Of a DNA stretch of 64,000 nt, positions 22,759 through 36,121 are shown piece after piece; within the stretch, counting starts at the first letter, position 1; each line of letters opens with the position of its first letter. The translations under genes and the position numbers were made by a program. The DNA is taken from positions 93,208,215 through 93,272,214 of the forward strand of contig CM018696.1 of assembly GCA_009363875.1 (NCBI GenBank). Direction: 5' to 3'. The stretch comes from Mikania micrantha. Its lineage: Eukaryota > Streptophyta > Magnoliopsida > Asterales > Asteraceae. The notes below the pieces were generated by a model that did no database searches, was not told the origin of the DNA, and saw nothing but the letters and a program-made list of their open reading frames with translations.

Positions 22759-23408
22759 TAGGTATATATAGTAACATGTGTGGTACACCCCAATTCACTA
22801 TGAATCAAGTTCATATAAAAAACTATTAAGTATAAACCATAGAAAGCTTAACACATATTATTATATTTTACGTTTTAAATCATTGCATTATATACAATTA
22901 TTATTGAGTTATTTTTAAATCATTGCATTATATACAACTACTCTATTATAAAGTGAAAAAAAAAATGTTTTACCTTTATATTATACTAAGATCATATAAT
23001 GACTTGATACATATGAGATTTTAGTTGGTTCATCTATTTGTTTGTTATACGACAAAATAAAAAAGGTCTAGTGGGTCTATTAATCTTGTTCATCAAATCC
23101 ATTTGATCTTTATTCTTGAAAAAAAAATATAGCGACGATGTATTTACATGTCAAGACAATAATCACTAATGCTAACGACTCCTGTATCATATATTTAGAT
23201 TTGTAATAGAAACTTAAAAATATAGAGTTAAGTGGAACTAATTAATGAATTTATGAATAAAAAAATCGTAACTTTCGAAAAACAAGAAGATTTAATTAAT
23301 AATAAGAAAATAAATAATCCGGAAGCACAAAGGTGATCAAAGCAACCTTTGACCTCTTGAGCCACCCAACGGTCTAATATCAGAAAAGAATTTAAAAGAT
23401 TCAAATCT

Positions 23409-23884
23409 TTTAATATAAGCCTCTGTAACACAAAGATTCACAAACCATCGTCTTCTTTCTTCTGATAAGCATCACTACCACCTTTTAATTTCTTCTTTTT
23501 TAGGGTTCAATCTTGTATTCATCCATAAAAACCAAAGCTTTGTTCTGTGTATCTCGTGTCTTTAAAGTAACTCAAAATCCAATTAAAAACTGGTGTTTTG
23601 AATTTCTGCAAGGAATCTGTCTTACTTTTGACTCAATTTTGGGGAACGTGCAGACTTCAAGATTTGCTTTTTTTTTTAGTGCGTTTGTAATTAGTTCTGC
23701 TTTTGTTTCCATCTTTTTACAGCTTTACTTTCCAATTTCTTCTTTTATGTTCTCAATTTAATATTAGGGTTTCATCGGGATCAATTAATCAGTGCACGTT
23801 GTGGGTTTTTGCTGATTTTCTCTGAATTTATCCAATTAATCTTCAGCCTTTTTAGCTGTTAAATTAATTAGGGCCAAATAGGCG
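23409..23884 (+). promoter_or_regulatory. Probable core promoter and 5' UTR of the SRF gene
   Basis: A TATA-like TTTAATATAAGCC (23409-23421) precedes a pyrimidine-rich stretch (CTTCTTTCTTCTG), as is common at plant transcription starts. The remaining 400 bp before the ATG would be a long leader, possibly with an intron. The open frame inside it (23513-23761) is probably not translated. Confidence 0.4.
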
Positions 23885-26800
23885 ATGGATTATTCAAAAT
23901 GGAAGCTTTCAACGTTGGAAATGGTGGTTCTGATGATAATTTTGTTTGCTCCGCTTGGCTTTGGAGATACTGATCAACGGGACAGTAAGCCTTCGTTTTC
24001 TTAATCCCTTTGTTGATTTTGTGATTTATTTCATTTTCATACAAATTTATTATGGTAGTTCTCACTTTTTTTTAAGTTTTTTAAATTTGATAATGATAAT
24101 GTAAAAGGTTGTTTGGAAATCCATAGCGAAAGTGATTGTGCAATACGGAATAATTAAAATCAAATAATCAGCTCTAACAAAACTGCTGCAGGAGGTAATG
24201 TTTTTAAGAGTTTGTGGAAATCTTGATCAATTAAAAACTTTGCAACCAAACGTGCTTTGCTCTTGGCTTTCTAAATGGAACTCTCAAGGCGAAATAGGGA
24301 TCCTTGGAGGTCATGGTTTTCCAGGGTGGTGGTGTTGGGATCTCAACGGAGGTTATGGTAACTAGACCTTGGTGAATAACATTGAATATTCAGTTTGTTC
24401 TGAGAATAATCGAGAAATAACATGGAACTCATGTTGCTTATTGAAACTGTACATCTTTTATCTTTAAGTAGTTAATGAGTTTCTTTTTTCTTTTTTAATC
24501 ATTATTATTATTTTCAGTCTTGGCGATAAATAGTCTATATGCGGCTCTTGGCTATCCACCTCTTCCTGGGTGGTTAGTTTCGGGGGGAGACCCTTGTGTG
24601 GAAGGCTGGCAAGGTGTTCAATGTGTTAACTCCAACATCACTGGAATGTATGCTATATAATTCTGTTTTACTAAACCTGGATTTTCAATTGTTTATAATT
24701 ATTATTTATCATCTTTTATCAGATTATTTTGTCAGTTTTAATTTTAAGAATTTATATAGAATTCTTAATGGTGCTAATTTGGGAGGCGAATTGGGTGAGA
24801 ATTTGGGAGCATTCGTTTCCATCATTCAAATGTAAGTTGTTATCAAGGTTTTTCAAGAATTTTAGTCTTGTCAAAATGGTTTCAAATTGTTCATATCGAA
24901 TGCTTGAGTTTTTGTTATATTTTGTTGTGTGCAGAGACCTCAGCAATAATCATATCGGAGGCCATATACCATCAAACCTTCCACTTACCATCAAGAGTTT
25001 GTATGTTTATTAGTCTCTCATCATGTCAAATTTGCAACCATTTCTACTTGAAATTGTAAATGATTGGATTTTCAAACCATCATCCTAAAGACCAACTTTT
25101 GTTGCAAAACTGCAGCTCACAAACCATTGTTCTTGTGAACATGCAAAAACACACTCGACTTAGTAAGAATGAAAGATTTTGGATAAAATATGGAAATATA
25201 AATGCCCACATAACCATTATACCTTGTTATTGCTAAGTATAGGTTTTTTGTTTGGTGTTTTTGCGAGAATGATGGCTTGTCTGCAAGGGAAAAGGTGAAA
25301 TATATGGACTCCGCAAGCCAATCCCTACTTTCATTTTGGGATTTCCTATGATAATTTTGACATTTTATTTTATCAATTTTTTAAAGAAAATTTTCGGTTA
25401 TATTTGACTTGCATAAACGTTTTCTTGAAGAAACAACACCTTTAGTTTGTTTCCCTATTAGAATGCTTTCAGGAAACCAGCTTACAGGGAGCATTCCCGA
25501 TACCCTTTCCTTGTTAGGCCAAATGACAGACTTGTAAGTACGCAGCGCATATATCATGTTCATGTTATTTCATGTAGCTTTTGAGTTTTATATGTTAACA
25601 AGCAACTCTATATTTTCAGATCCTTGAACAACAACCATTTGACAGGAGTAATTCCAGATTCTTTTCAACAACTTACACCCTTAATAAATTTGTACGCCAT
25701 CATTTCTTTAATCCTGAATGCTTATGCTATCTCTTCTAATACAATTCATGTTTTGTTGCAGGGATTTGTCTGCTAACAATTTAAGTGGCCTGCTGCCTCC
25801 TTCCATGTCAAACTTGTCATCAATAACAACATTGTGAGCATATTTATATTTTGGTTTAGGGTTTCACATAAATAACACAGATTGTTTATATATTTCTAGA
25901 ACATATAAACTGATATTCCTGATACATAAGTAGCATTCAGACGATGTATTTGTTCAAAAAAATGAATACAAAATCTTAGTTTGACTATTTAGAGTCAAGT
26001 CTTGGTCTTTCGGAAGAAGGGGAGTAAATATTTTGGATGCTATTATTTTCGCAGGCACTTACAGGACAATCATCTTATTGGGGTTCTTGATGTGCTCCAA
26101 GATCTTCCACTTGTAACTTTGTAAATATTTTCTCCTTTCTTGAGATTATTTTTTGTTTTGTTTAAACAACAAACTAAGTAGCTTCATGGGATGCAGGGAT
26201 GTTGAAAACAATCTTTTCTCAGGGCCCATACCTCCCAAATTAATGGCCATTCCAAATTTCAGGTGGCGTAAAAAACAACTCTTGATTTTAAGTATTCTTT
26301 ATATTGATGCAAAATTTTTATTTTCTTTATAAATTTATTGTGGGCTCTAAATAACATTTAAGTATGCAATGCAGAAGCACTGGAAATCCATTTAATACAA
26401 CGATTATCCCTTCTCCACCAATCTCATCTCCATCACCGTCATCATTTGGCCCACTACCTCCAGAAGTAGGCCCGGGAATTCAAGTATTCGGACAACCTAT
26501 ACCAGAGCCGCAACATTCTTCAGGAGGACTAAAGTCTTCAATGAGTAAAAAAGTCGTGTGGCTTGCAATTGGTGGATTCTTGATTTTTATTGTACTTGCA
26601 TTTGGACTTTGCTTTTATATGTCAAAATGCTGCAAAGAGAAAATAAAAATCAAGGCTTCAAAAGACGGGCTAGCCAAGAACTCCACTCTTAACATCTTAA
26701 AACAATCTGAACATGGAGAAAATAGTAAGCCCATACTTAATCCTTTCAATTTTGCTTTTCATTATTGTAACTCCAATGATTCAAAAAGAAAAAAAAAAAA

Positions 26801-29267
26801 AAGTTTCACTTTGACTTAATTGGTTAGCAATTCACTTTGGTATTAAAACAAAAGCCAAAACTAAAAGTCAAATTGTACCTTCTTACAAGCAGGGATGCTA
26901 TTTTTTTATCTAATTCCTGTTTCATAATCATCAATTTGTATCCTTTTGTTCTTGTTATTATTGTGCATAACCTTTTTATTTTAAATCAATATAGAAAGTA
27001 AGCACTTATGGACAAGGTCCACATCCAAAGGCGATAAAGTTGAAATGATTTCTAAGAGCAAGGAGGATCATGTTATAGACATCACAAAGGCAAATGCAAG
27101 CTCCTTTTCAACACCGTCCTTGCCTCCTCAGCCTCCACCTTGCGAACGGGTTAATGCAAAACCTATCACGGTTCCACCAACTACCTCACATCGTACATTG
27201 AGAACCTTAAACTCTGCAAAGTTTTTCTCGATTGCATCTCTACAAGAGTACACAAATAGTTTTTCTCAAGAAAATCTTGTTGGAAGTGGCATGCTTGCTA
27301 CTGTATACAAAGCCGAGCTTCCCAATGGAAAGGTAAGATTTTATAACCAAACCCATTTGAGATTTGACATGTTAGAGAATACTTTTCTTTGATGGTTTGT
27401 GGTTATATCTTAAGCTGCTGGCGATCAAGAAACTTGATAATGCAACGTCTCGGAAGTGGAGCGATGAGCGTTTTATGGAGTTAGTGTCGAGTTTGTCTAA
27501 ACTTCGAAATGAAAATATAGTTGGACTCGAGGGTTACTGTCTTGAGCATGGTCAAAGACTTTTTGCCTATGAATATTGTGAAAATGGGACATTACATGAA
27601 GCTCTGCATTTAAATGATGAATTTCATGAAAAGCTCTCGTGGAATTCTCGAGTTCATGTGGCACTTCAAATCGCAAGAGCCCTTGAGTAAGTGCACATTC
27701 TTTAAGTCATGTGTTCAAGCATTTGATCAAATGGTTTGAAGTTTGAACAACTTGACCCTTGCAAAACATGCTAGCATTAATATACTATTTTCAACTTTGA
27801 TATATTATGAACTTATGATTTATGATTTTAAATACAATTGGCAACGAGTGGTTTTATGGTTTTTTTTTGTTAAGGTACTTGCACGAGGTTTGTCAACCGG
27901 CTGTTGTTCACCACAACCTAAAGTCGACAAATATTCTTTTCGACAAGGAGCTCAATGGGCGTGTTTCAGACTGTGGTTTGGCTCCGCTGCTACCCTCTAG
28001 CTACATTAAGCAGGTAACCGTTTCCTACCCATTGCGCAGTTGACCCACATGGTTCATTTGTTTAGATTTATCAGATAGGCCCTGATGCAACTTCCATTTT
28101 ATCAGTTGCAAGGTTCGGGATATGGTGCTCCAGAACTCGAGTCTGGAAGTTATACTTACCAAAGTGACGTTTATAGCTTCGGAGTCATTATGTTGGAACT
28201 TTTCACGGGCCGAAAAGCTTTTGACAGGTTGTTCTTTATATTTTTTTATTGTCATCGTCATGAGCTAATGTATTCTAAAAAAAGCTGACACACAACATTT
28301 TGGACAACCTAAAATTTGCCTATTTACATATATTGAGTTGTATCTTTAAATCACTGGTGTGTGGTGTGTTCATATGCGGGATTCCTTACTGAACAAAAAA
28401 TACTGCAAGAATTAATCAAAACCATTCGATTATTAATAAAAATTAGATGGAAAGAGTATAGTTATAAAAGATTAAATGATTTGTATCTCCATTGTTTAAT
28501 TTCCCCACTTTAGGTAAGTTTATAAATATGTGAAAATCAGAGAATTATAGTGAATCTACACACGTGTATATATTTATTGTGTTGAATACACATAATTTAT
28601 GCAAATATGCATATATCAATTCTGGTATTTTCACATGATCTATGATCTATTTTATTGTGAGTTATATATACCCATACGTTTCTAGGAATTTGAAAAATTC
28701 CTCTTCTATAGTATTATTTTTTGCTAACAATAAAAGCTTGATCTTGATAGTTCAAGGCCAAGGGGGGAGCAATTTCTAGTGAGATGGGCGATTTCTCAGT
28801 TACATGATATAGAAGCATTGTCGGGGATGGTCGATCCTTCTTTACGTGCTGCATGTTCTTCCAAGTCATTATCTCGATTTGCAGATATTATCTCTCTCTG
28901 TGTTCAGGTTTGTTTATGATTTAAACCAATTTTCAAGATTGCCTTTTGAATTTCTTTTTATGTTTAGTAACAAAGAATGTAGTTTATTGTTCCACACCTA
29001 TGCAACACTTTGTATTTTAGGAAAAAAAAAATTAACGGTTGTAGAAGTGTTTAAGTGACTGTTAATTACCAAATGAACCAGCTTTAGCTCTTTGAACCAT
29101 CACAAACAGGAATCTATAGCCTTTCCCTTTTTTTTATAAATTTATCTATACTTTCTGATGTTTAGTCATTTCTTTCTTTTTTTTAATAGCCCGAACCGGA
29201 GTTTAGGCCACCGATGTCAGAAATCGTGCAAAGTTTGTTGCATATGATTCAAAGATACCACCCTTAA
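23885..29267 (+). CDS. SRF: STRUBBELIG-receptor-family LRR receptor-like kinase (16 exons, 723 aa)
   Basis: Exons by GT-AG sites and phase: 23885-23984, 24518-24647, 24760-24831, 24935-25000, 25462-25533, 25620-25691, 25762-25833, 26055-26120, 26197-26262, 26375-26724, 26995-27332, 27415-27686, 27875-28013, 28106-28227, 28751-28907, 29190-29267. They total 2172 nt, and every junction stays in frame. The protein has a signal peptide (residues 1-27, hydrophobic MVVLMIILFAPLGFG). An SRF N-terminal domain follows (AINSLYAALGYPPLPGW, then GGDPCVEGWQGVQC). About six LRRs are encoded by 66/72-nt exons, and after them come a proline/serine-rich stretch and one membrane span (VVWLAIGGFLIFIVLAFGLC). 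The cytoplasmic kinase domain keeps the VAIK-type lysine (LLAIKKLD) and APE. It has HHN where HRD is expected and DCG where DFG is expected. Such degenerate motifs are known in the SUB/SRF family, so signalling is probably scaffold-like. The exact SRF member is not determined. Confidence 0.93.
23985..24517 (+). other. SRF intron 1
   Basis: This 533-bp intron has a GTAAGC donor and a TTTTCAG acceptor. Its middle (about 24180-24390) has unusually gene-like GC content and a GGTCATGGTTTTCCAGGG segment, but no open frame joins the gene. It may be an old insertion. Confidence 0.7.
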
Positions 29268-29519
29268 AACCGCATTTAGCCGAAGACCAGGTTACAAACG
29301 ACATGATGGTAGCCAGCCCTTGAGCATGGTCTGTTTGTGGACGACTTTTTTCGTGTTTCGGTAACTAAATCTTTTGGCTAGGCATGGATGTGTTTAAATT
29401 CGTTTTAGTTGTGTACAATTGTGTTTGTTTAATGTTTTGTGGTGGTTTCCTAAATGTAATTAATTAGATATAAATATTATAAATCAGTGTTTGTTTTATA
29501 CGCGGTTTGAAATTGTATA

Positions 29520-30574
29520 TCCAGCCAAAGGAGAGGATATAAGGGGCCGGGTGATCTAATGGCCATGTTTTACTTCTAAACTTTATTAGCTGATTTCTAA
29601 AACTTTTGCTGGCTCTTCAAAATGAAGATGACTTCTAAACTTTATTATGACTTGTGTTAAAAGATTCTAAACTCAGGTATTACATGATTTAAATATTACA
29701 ATTAAATGATTAAGTGCTCATTTGGTTAATGAAATAACAATTATTTATAATAAAAATAAATAAAATAAAATAAAATAATGTACACATACATGTATATGTA
29801 TATGTATGTAATGTATTATTTGTATGTGTGTGTGATTGGGATCAAATAACAATCCTCTTTAATTGTGATAACCCTAATAACTTTACCAAAAGCAAAACTC
29901 AAATGTTAGTTTTTTTCATAATATGCTCTTTATGTGTCTGCAAAAAAAAAAAAAAAAAATCGTTTAAGATGCTACACCAATATAAGTTGCCCTCATATTA
30001 AATGAATGTTGGCACTGTGATGTAAACTTATACTTGTTTTAAATAACAAGTTAAATAAATGTTGCCATTGTGATGTTAAATGAACGTTGACAGCGAAAGT
30101 TGTCATAATGTTAAATGAATGGTGACGGTGAGGTGTAAACATGCACATAAAATAACATAGTTTTGTTCATGTGTAATAAATGTGATCATAAAAAAACTCA
30201 ATAATTTAGATTAATTTTGTCGAATTAAAGTGGGTTAGCAAGGTCTTGTACATTTTTCCTCATTCATGACATTTATTATACATATACAAGACTATTTATT
30301 TAATGTGTTTGTGCAAATTCATCACTGTTTGTGATTTAAAGCAAGTGTAAGTTTGTGTAACACTGTCAATATTTATTTCATGTTGCGACTTGCGACCACT
30401 TATACTGACATAAATGCCAAACAGTGGTGAATTTGCACAAACTTATAAAATAACATAGTCTTGTACATGTGGTAATAAAGATCATGAAGTAAACCAAATA
30501 TTTGGGTTGATCTTAATCTTGTTGGAGTAAATCATGTTTCCACAATTAAGGTGGGTTATTATAGGATCTCACTC
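29520..30574. repeat. Non-coding diverged repeat region
   Basis: The stretch 29589-29750 recurs at about 31730-31880 with roughly 85% identity by eye (shared GCTCTTCAAAATGAAGATG and CTCATTTGGTTAATGA). Within it GTTTGTGCAAATTCATCACTG (about 30309) is mirrored by CAGTGGTGAATTTGCACAAA (about 30421), a long inverted pair. AACATAG-TTGT-CATGTG-TAATAAA is repeated at about 30153 and 30449. No protein-coding capacity was recognised. Confidence 0.6.
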
Positions 30575-30795
30575 CTATATATATAGAGGGCAATGATCAA
30601 AATAAAAAATCTATTTTGCCTAAGAAGGTTAAAAATGATTTTCAAAATATTTAAAACCGACCTACACGAACTCCGATTGAACACATTTCGATGGCATTGG
30701 AATCGTCTCATCAAACCCTACAATATTTGTCTTTTGGTTTTAGCTTCAACAACTAGTTTTAGAGATCGGATTTAAGGGCATGTTTTTTTAGCTTT
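30575..30795 (+). repeat. Dispersed repeat, copy 1
   Basis: About 200 bp match the end of the window (63795-64000): AAAATCTATTTTGCCTAAGAAGG, then TTTCGATGGCATTGGAA, then CAACAACTAGTTTTAGAG. It starts next to CCTATATATATAGAGGG. The transposon class is unknown. Confidence 0.7.
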
Positions 30796-31115
30796 TAGGT
30801 TTTATCTTTAGGTTTTGGGTTTGTTTTTTTAATTTTGGTATTGTTAATGTTTATTGTTTATGATTTAAGGTTTAGGTTTTAGAGAATTAAAAATCGGTTC
30901 CATTGATGTAAAAATTTAAACTTTTGGACTAAAATGACAAAAGTGAGCAAAACACAGGGACAAAATGGGCAATTTCCTCAAAAATACACAATTTAATTTG
31001 GAACATGTATTTATTTTCAAGATTTCAAATGGACGATCCATATAGGGTTTAAGTGGTTTCTCTCTAATATTAGGTTTCTCTCTTATAAAACAATAACACA
31101 TACAACTTTGCCAAA

Positions 31116-31277
31116 ATCAATCCAAATTTTTAATTTTTTGTCTGAGTATCATTGTAACACATGTAAAACACTTTATTCTTTTAGGCGTGTGTGTAAATCA
31201 ACCCAAATTTTTAATTTGTTGTTTGAACATCATTGTAACACATGTAAAACACTTTGTTCTTTTAGGTGTGTGTGTAA
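31116..31277. repeat. 81-bp tandem duplication
   Basis: Two units of 81 bp (31116-31196 and 31197-31277) share ATCATTGTAACACATGTAA and CTTTTAGGYGTGTGTGTAAA. As the unit is a multiple of three, a 62-codon frame runs through both. I regard that frame as accidental. Confidence 0.9.
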
Positions 31278-31379
31278 ATTTATCACCGTTTATTAATTAA
31301 CATTGTTGTAAGTTTTTGACTTACATTAATGTAACTATTTAGATACAAATAAAACTTGCAATTATGTTAACTATGAGAT

Positions 31380-32860
31380 GTTGATTAATTTACGCATACA
31401 CATAAAAAAGAAAGTGTTGTATTGTGTTACATGAATGTTCGGAAAAAATCAAATATTTGGATTGATCTTGTTATAGTTATACGGGTTATCGCTTAAAGAG
31501 TGCGTTATTATGATATCTCATATTCACAATCCTATATATACACGCACATACAAAATTTTAAAAAATGAAATGCCAGCTTTTAACCTGTTAAACATGTGAA
31601 AATATAATGATTAACACATTACCTATAAGTTGAGTGACTAAATTGAAAAAAAAAATAATAAGTGACTTAATTAAAATAATTTTAAAAGTTGGTTAAATTT
31701 ATACATAGTTGTCTCTTAATTATCAAATAATTTATAAAACTTTTGCTTGCTCTTCAAAATGAAGATGGCTTCTAACCTTTTATTATGAATCATGTTAAAA
31801 TAAAAATTTGGGTATTACATAATAAACAATGCAATTAAATGATTAATTACTCATTTGGTTAATGATGTAATAATTATTTAAGATAAAAATTAAAAAATAT
31901 GTTAAATTAATCATACAAAAATAGTATTCAGTCAAAAAAATTAAATAATTATAAGTAATCAATCTTAATTCTTATTTGCTCTTAATATTTTAGCAAACAA
32001 TTTTTTATATTCCCTTTTATTCTCATTCCTCATGCTGGCCTTTTACACAAACAAATTTCTGTTTCTTTATTCTATGTGGGATTCCTTTCCATTTCATTGT
32101 TTTTGTTCACAAATATTATTTACTTATTTAGTATATATATGTAGATTTACGTAACAAACAATGTATGTGGCCTACCTTGATTGTTTTCTACTGTTGACAT
32201 ATATATAATGGGCAACGGTTCGATTCTCACAGGCTATGGAATTTTTTGGCTCATTTCTCTTTTAGTTTTTGTTGTGTTTTTTTTTTGCCATCTTTTTATA
32301 ACTTTTAATTTTTCTTGAGTATAACGAACAAAAGTGATGCCCTAGAGAAGATGGTAGTAACATATTAATGGTTTGTTGGTGAAATGGGTTCATTTTCTAT
32401 TATAATAAACTTTTAAAACTCTTCGGTTTTTTAAAAGTTATAGTTTATTTTTACATTTAATTTGAGCCATCGATTACAATTTACAGCCGATCACTTTTAT
32501 CCGTTCAACTTTGAAAACCTTTAGGTTTTTATAAAAATTGTAAAATAACAGTTTAACCCTCTGACGTTTTTAGAGCTTTGAGTTTATCTTTACACCAAAT
32601 ATCAAAACATTTACGTTTCGCTAATAAACTTTATCTTTTATCCCTAAACTTTAGGTTTTACTAAAAAAAATTATATTTCATGCCTAAACTTTGTAAAAGG
32701 TTGTTCTTACCTTCCTGATTTTATAGTTTAAAGTTCATCACTAAACTCAATTTGAAGTGTTAGTGTTAGTGGTAGTATGTATCTGACCAATTATAATCTT
32801 CTAACTTTCATAACTTCTAAGTTTTACTTTTAAACTTTTAGGTTTTATCCATAAATTGTT
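31380..32860. repeat. Diverged repeat region, no gene
   Basis: The stretch holds the second copy of the 29589-29750 repeat (31730-31880) and a second version of ATTGATCTTGTT...CCTATATATA (about 31455-31545). Simple AT-rich DNA follows up to the outer solo LTR. Confidence 0.55.
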
Positions 32861-34342
32861 TGTCACATCCCCAAATTCACACGTGTAGTATCAAACCGCA
32901 CGGGTGTGACGTGGCCAGGATCATAGTTCTTGGTCATATAGAACGACTCTATATGAGTTACACAACCATACAGTTTTACAATTCAGTCAAGTTTCATAAA
33001 TATGCAGCGGAATAGTTTAAAATATATAGCAGCGGAATAATTAAATTGTTTGCAGCAGGAAAGTAAAATGTATCCGACACTACATGTTTAACATTTTTTA
33101 AATCATATAAATAAAAACGTAAGTCTAGGATTAGAGTCTATATGCATGCAGACTCTCTTATGCATCTCCACGTGCATCGTAGCTCGTGCTATTCAGTTAC
33201 CTGAGAATACATACTAAAATGTGCCAACATAAAGTTTGTGAGCTCACAGGTTTAAGTATTTGAAAGCAGTAAAACATATATGTACTGGTTTATTAAAATG
33301 TTTTGTTGGATCTACGATCCGAGGTGTGTCAATTCATCTTACCGAAACTCGACTGTTTCCTTTGTCTCCCTAGGTTATCGCGGAACCCAGAATCAACATC
33401 GATATTACACTCGTTATGACCTCCAGTCAATGTTGTTGCCGAGTAGGGCTAGTCAAACCCGTAGTACTATGTAATAACGACTCGCTTGTCTCATAATTAA
33501 CGGTAAGAATAATGAGGACTTGTGGCGATAATAGTTGCACACAAAAATAGTTTTACAGCATACCAATCATATATCTAAAACAGTTGCATAGTATTTTCAC
33601 CCCAAAAGTTTAATAAAACAGTTGAAAGTAAAAGTGGGGATGTAAACTCACCTAAGTTTAATAGTGCATTCTTCACGTGAACGGTATAGTGCGCCTTTTA
33701 GCTGTTACCTATATCACATAGGTGTTATGAGTTTGTGTTAACATTCGTGTGGGTCTCACAGGACTGTATTCGTGTTCAAACAACTCCAAGTTGTTATGTT
33801 GACCGTGTTGACCGTGCTTGACCTAACGACCCGTTGGTGACGTGTTTAGTTCAACTGATCATTTCACGTGCGGTTAGTGTCATGTGATATGTATGAGCAC
33901 ATAATATGTATTCGTGGGATAACTTACTATTCATAATAAGTTTCCTTTTTAGGAAAGTTTCTAAATCAAGCAAGTCATGTAAGAAATCGTTTTTCCCGTT
34001 TATTCTAATATGCATAGTTAACTTATATGAACATGTTATCACATAGCACATAGTCACACTTAATTGATTAAGCAAGTTTCTCGTTTAAAAGTTACTATTT
34101 ATAGTAAGTTGTAAAAATAAGCATTTTTCACCAAGTCTATCAATCAAACTCATCACAATATCAATATCCTAGTTCTGAATAACCATTTGATCATGCATGT
34201 GATAGCTAACACATTGCCATTTACCGATTCGTAAAATAAAGTTACTATTTATAGTAACTAATGTCAAATTTACTATCTCAATGATTCTAATGCATCCATA
34301 GTCCCTATTATTATCATATTAATCCAATAAATCATGTTAAGC
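32861..34342 (-). mobile_element. Outer solo LTR, left part
   Basis: The LTR begins TGTCACATCCCC at 32861 and is interrupted at 34343 by the chromovirus. It resumes at 62372 and ends GGTGTCACA at 63738. The joined length is about 2.85 kb. The flanks read TTGTT (32856-32860) and CTGTT (63739-63743), a 5-bp duplication with one mismatch. No coding region belongs to it, so it is a solo LTR, the oldest layer of the nest. Confidence 0.75.
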
Positions 34343-35261
34343 TGTCACACCCCGAGCCGGCGGGATAGGATCGGTTGTCCCGTCGGGCGGAAGGTTCTCG
34401 GGGCGCGATATCGTGAGTGATAATCGAATTGATCAGATTGTTATATTGCACATGATACATAAATGAGAAATGCTAAACATGATAGAATTACAAAGTTAAA
34501 TTACATCAGTATTGTTTATAATTTAACAATGTAAATCTACTATTAACATCATAAGTTTTCTATCTTGTATGTACACAAGATATACAAAATGGTATGTGTA
34601 TGATGTCTTCAAAAGTATGCAGGTCCAAAAATACTAAGTCTTCTAAATGAAGTCCTAGCCCAGAAGTAATGACTTCCTAATTGACCTGTTCGTCACCTGA
34701 GAAGTCATGCAAAAAGATCAAGTCAACACATGGTTGGTGAGTTCATATAGTTTTGTAAATTTGAAAATGTTTTGAACCCTTCTTTCGATAAAGATCCTAA
34801 CCTCATTAACACCACATGTATCATCCAGATCGGTATGCTTATATATAGGGCATACCCCTGGGTCAAGGCTACAACCCCGCCCAGACGCCATCCCACCACA
34901 TACTAATCCGCATAGGACATTGTTGTTAATGATAATTAAGCATTTTTACCCTTAACACCATTCCATAAGTTCTTCTGTTATTGTCCCTGTGTTACAATCA
35001 ATTGAAATCTATGTTGATTCCACAAGTTTATCACACAAAATGATCAACCACAGTAATTGTATAAACAGTTGTAAATGTTTAAGTAAATAAATAAATAAAC
35101 ATTTAGTAAAATCTAAGTCCTAATGATTGGGGCCTATGGTCAACTCGAGTAGCCTAGTCTGTCAATCAAGGTACTTAGTAGTGAAGGAGAGCTGTAAATC
35201 TCATCAAACATGTGACCTATAATCAATCAGTCTAGCTAGGACATCTTTTGATATATAGGCT

Positions 35262-35565
35262 TTCATAGTTCTTTAGACCGTCCATAGTTCTTTAGTTCTT
35301 TAGTTCTTTGGCACATGTTATCTTTGAGCATTTCCCAGATTTCCCTTTAAAATAGTTCTTTGTACTTAGTTCTTCCAAATAGACCGTTAGTTCTTTGACA
35401 TCACACCCTTGAAATAGTTCTTTGAACATAGATCGTTAGTTCTTTGAGAATAGACCGTTAGTTCTTTGGAAATAGATCGTTAGTTCTTTGAAATAGACCT
35501 TTGAAAATAGTTCTTTGTTGAGATCCTTAGTTCTTTGAAAATAGTTCTTTGATTTGAAACAGTTT
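35262..35565. repeat. AGTTCTTTG tandem region in 3' LTR
   Basis: About fourteen copies of AGTTCTTTR occur at irregular 9-30 nt spacing, several as AGTTCTTTGAAAAT. The other LTR has one extra 14-nt unit in the equivalent array. Confidence 0.88.
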
Positions 35566-36121
35566 ACCTAAACAGGAGTCTAGGATAACAGTTATACAAG
35601 TACAACATGTAAAAGCATTCAAGTAAACAATTTACATAAAACAGTTTACGCATGCTTCTCAGCCCTGCGTTTTAAAACAAAAATGTTAGAAAAGGGGCAA
35701 TGAACTCACCTTGTTGCTGTTGAGTTGACTTAGCTTAACAAAAGACTGCACGCTCTCTGTATTGTAATTTGGTTTGTTTTCACGTTCCTGTATTGATTTC
35801 ACGTTGTTAAGACTCGCAAGTATAAGTTTTGTAGGAATTTGTGTGTAGATATATGTGTTAGCCCTAAAGTTGGCTAACACGCGTAAGACTTGGTCATGAT
35901 TCCTGTTCGGTCCCATATGTGTGATTCAAGTTAATGACCTTATAAGTTATCATATTGTCATTAGTTATATGCCATTTGCTTTGATGAAAGACTTAGTGCT
36001 TAGTTTCCAACTCGTCTTTGTTGACTTTGTACGTTTTGAACATTTATCGCATAATTATTGATTAATTAAGCAAACATTCTTTTGACATATCTTATTTTGA
36101 TCTTATGAAATGTGGTGAACT

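Noticed and set aside
23513..23761. 82-codon frame before the SRF gene
   Set aside because: It lies in the presumed leader, has no link to the SRF frame and is T-rich without a domain.
27743..28000. 85-codon frame crossing an SRF exon
   Set aside because: It reads exon 13 in the wrong frame. The kinase frame is supported by splice phases and motifs.
31108..31296. Cys-containing 62-codon frame with an internal repeat
   Set aside because: The protein repeat is just the 81-bp DNA duplication read in frame.
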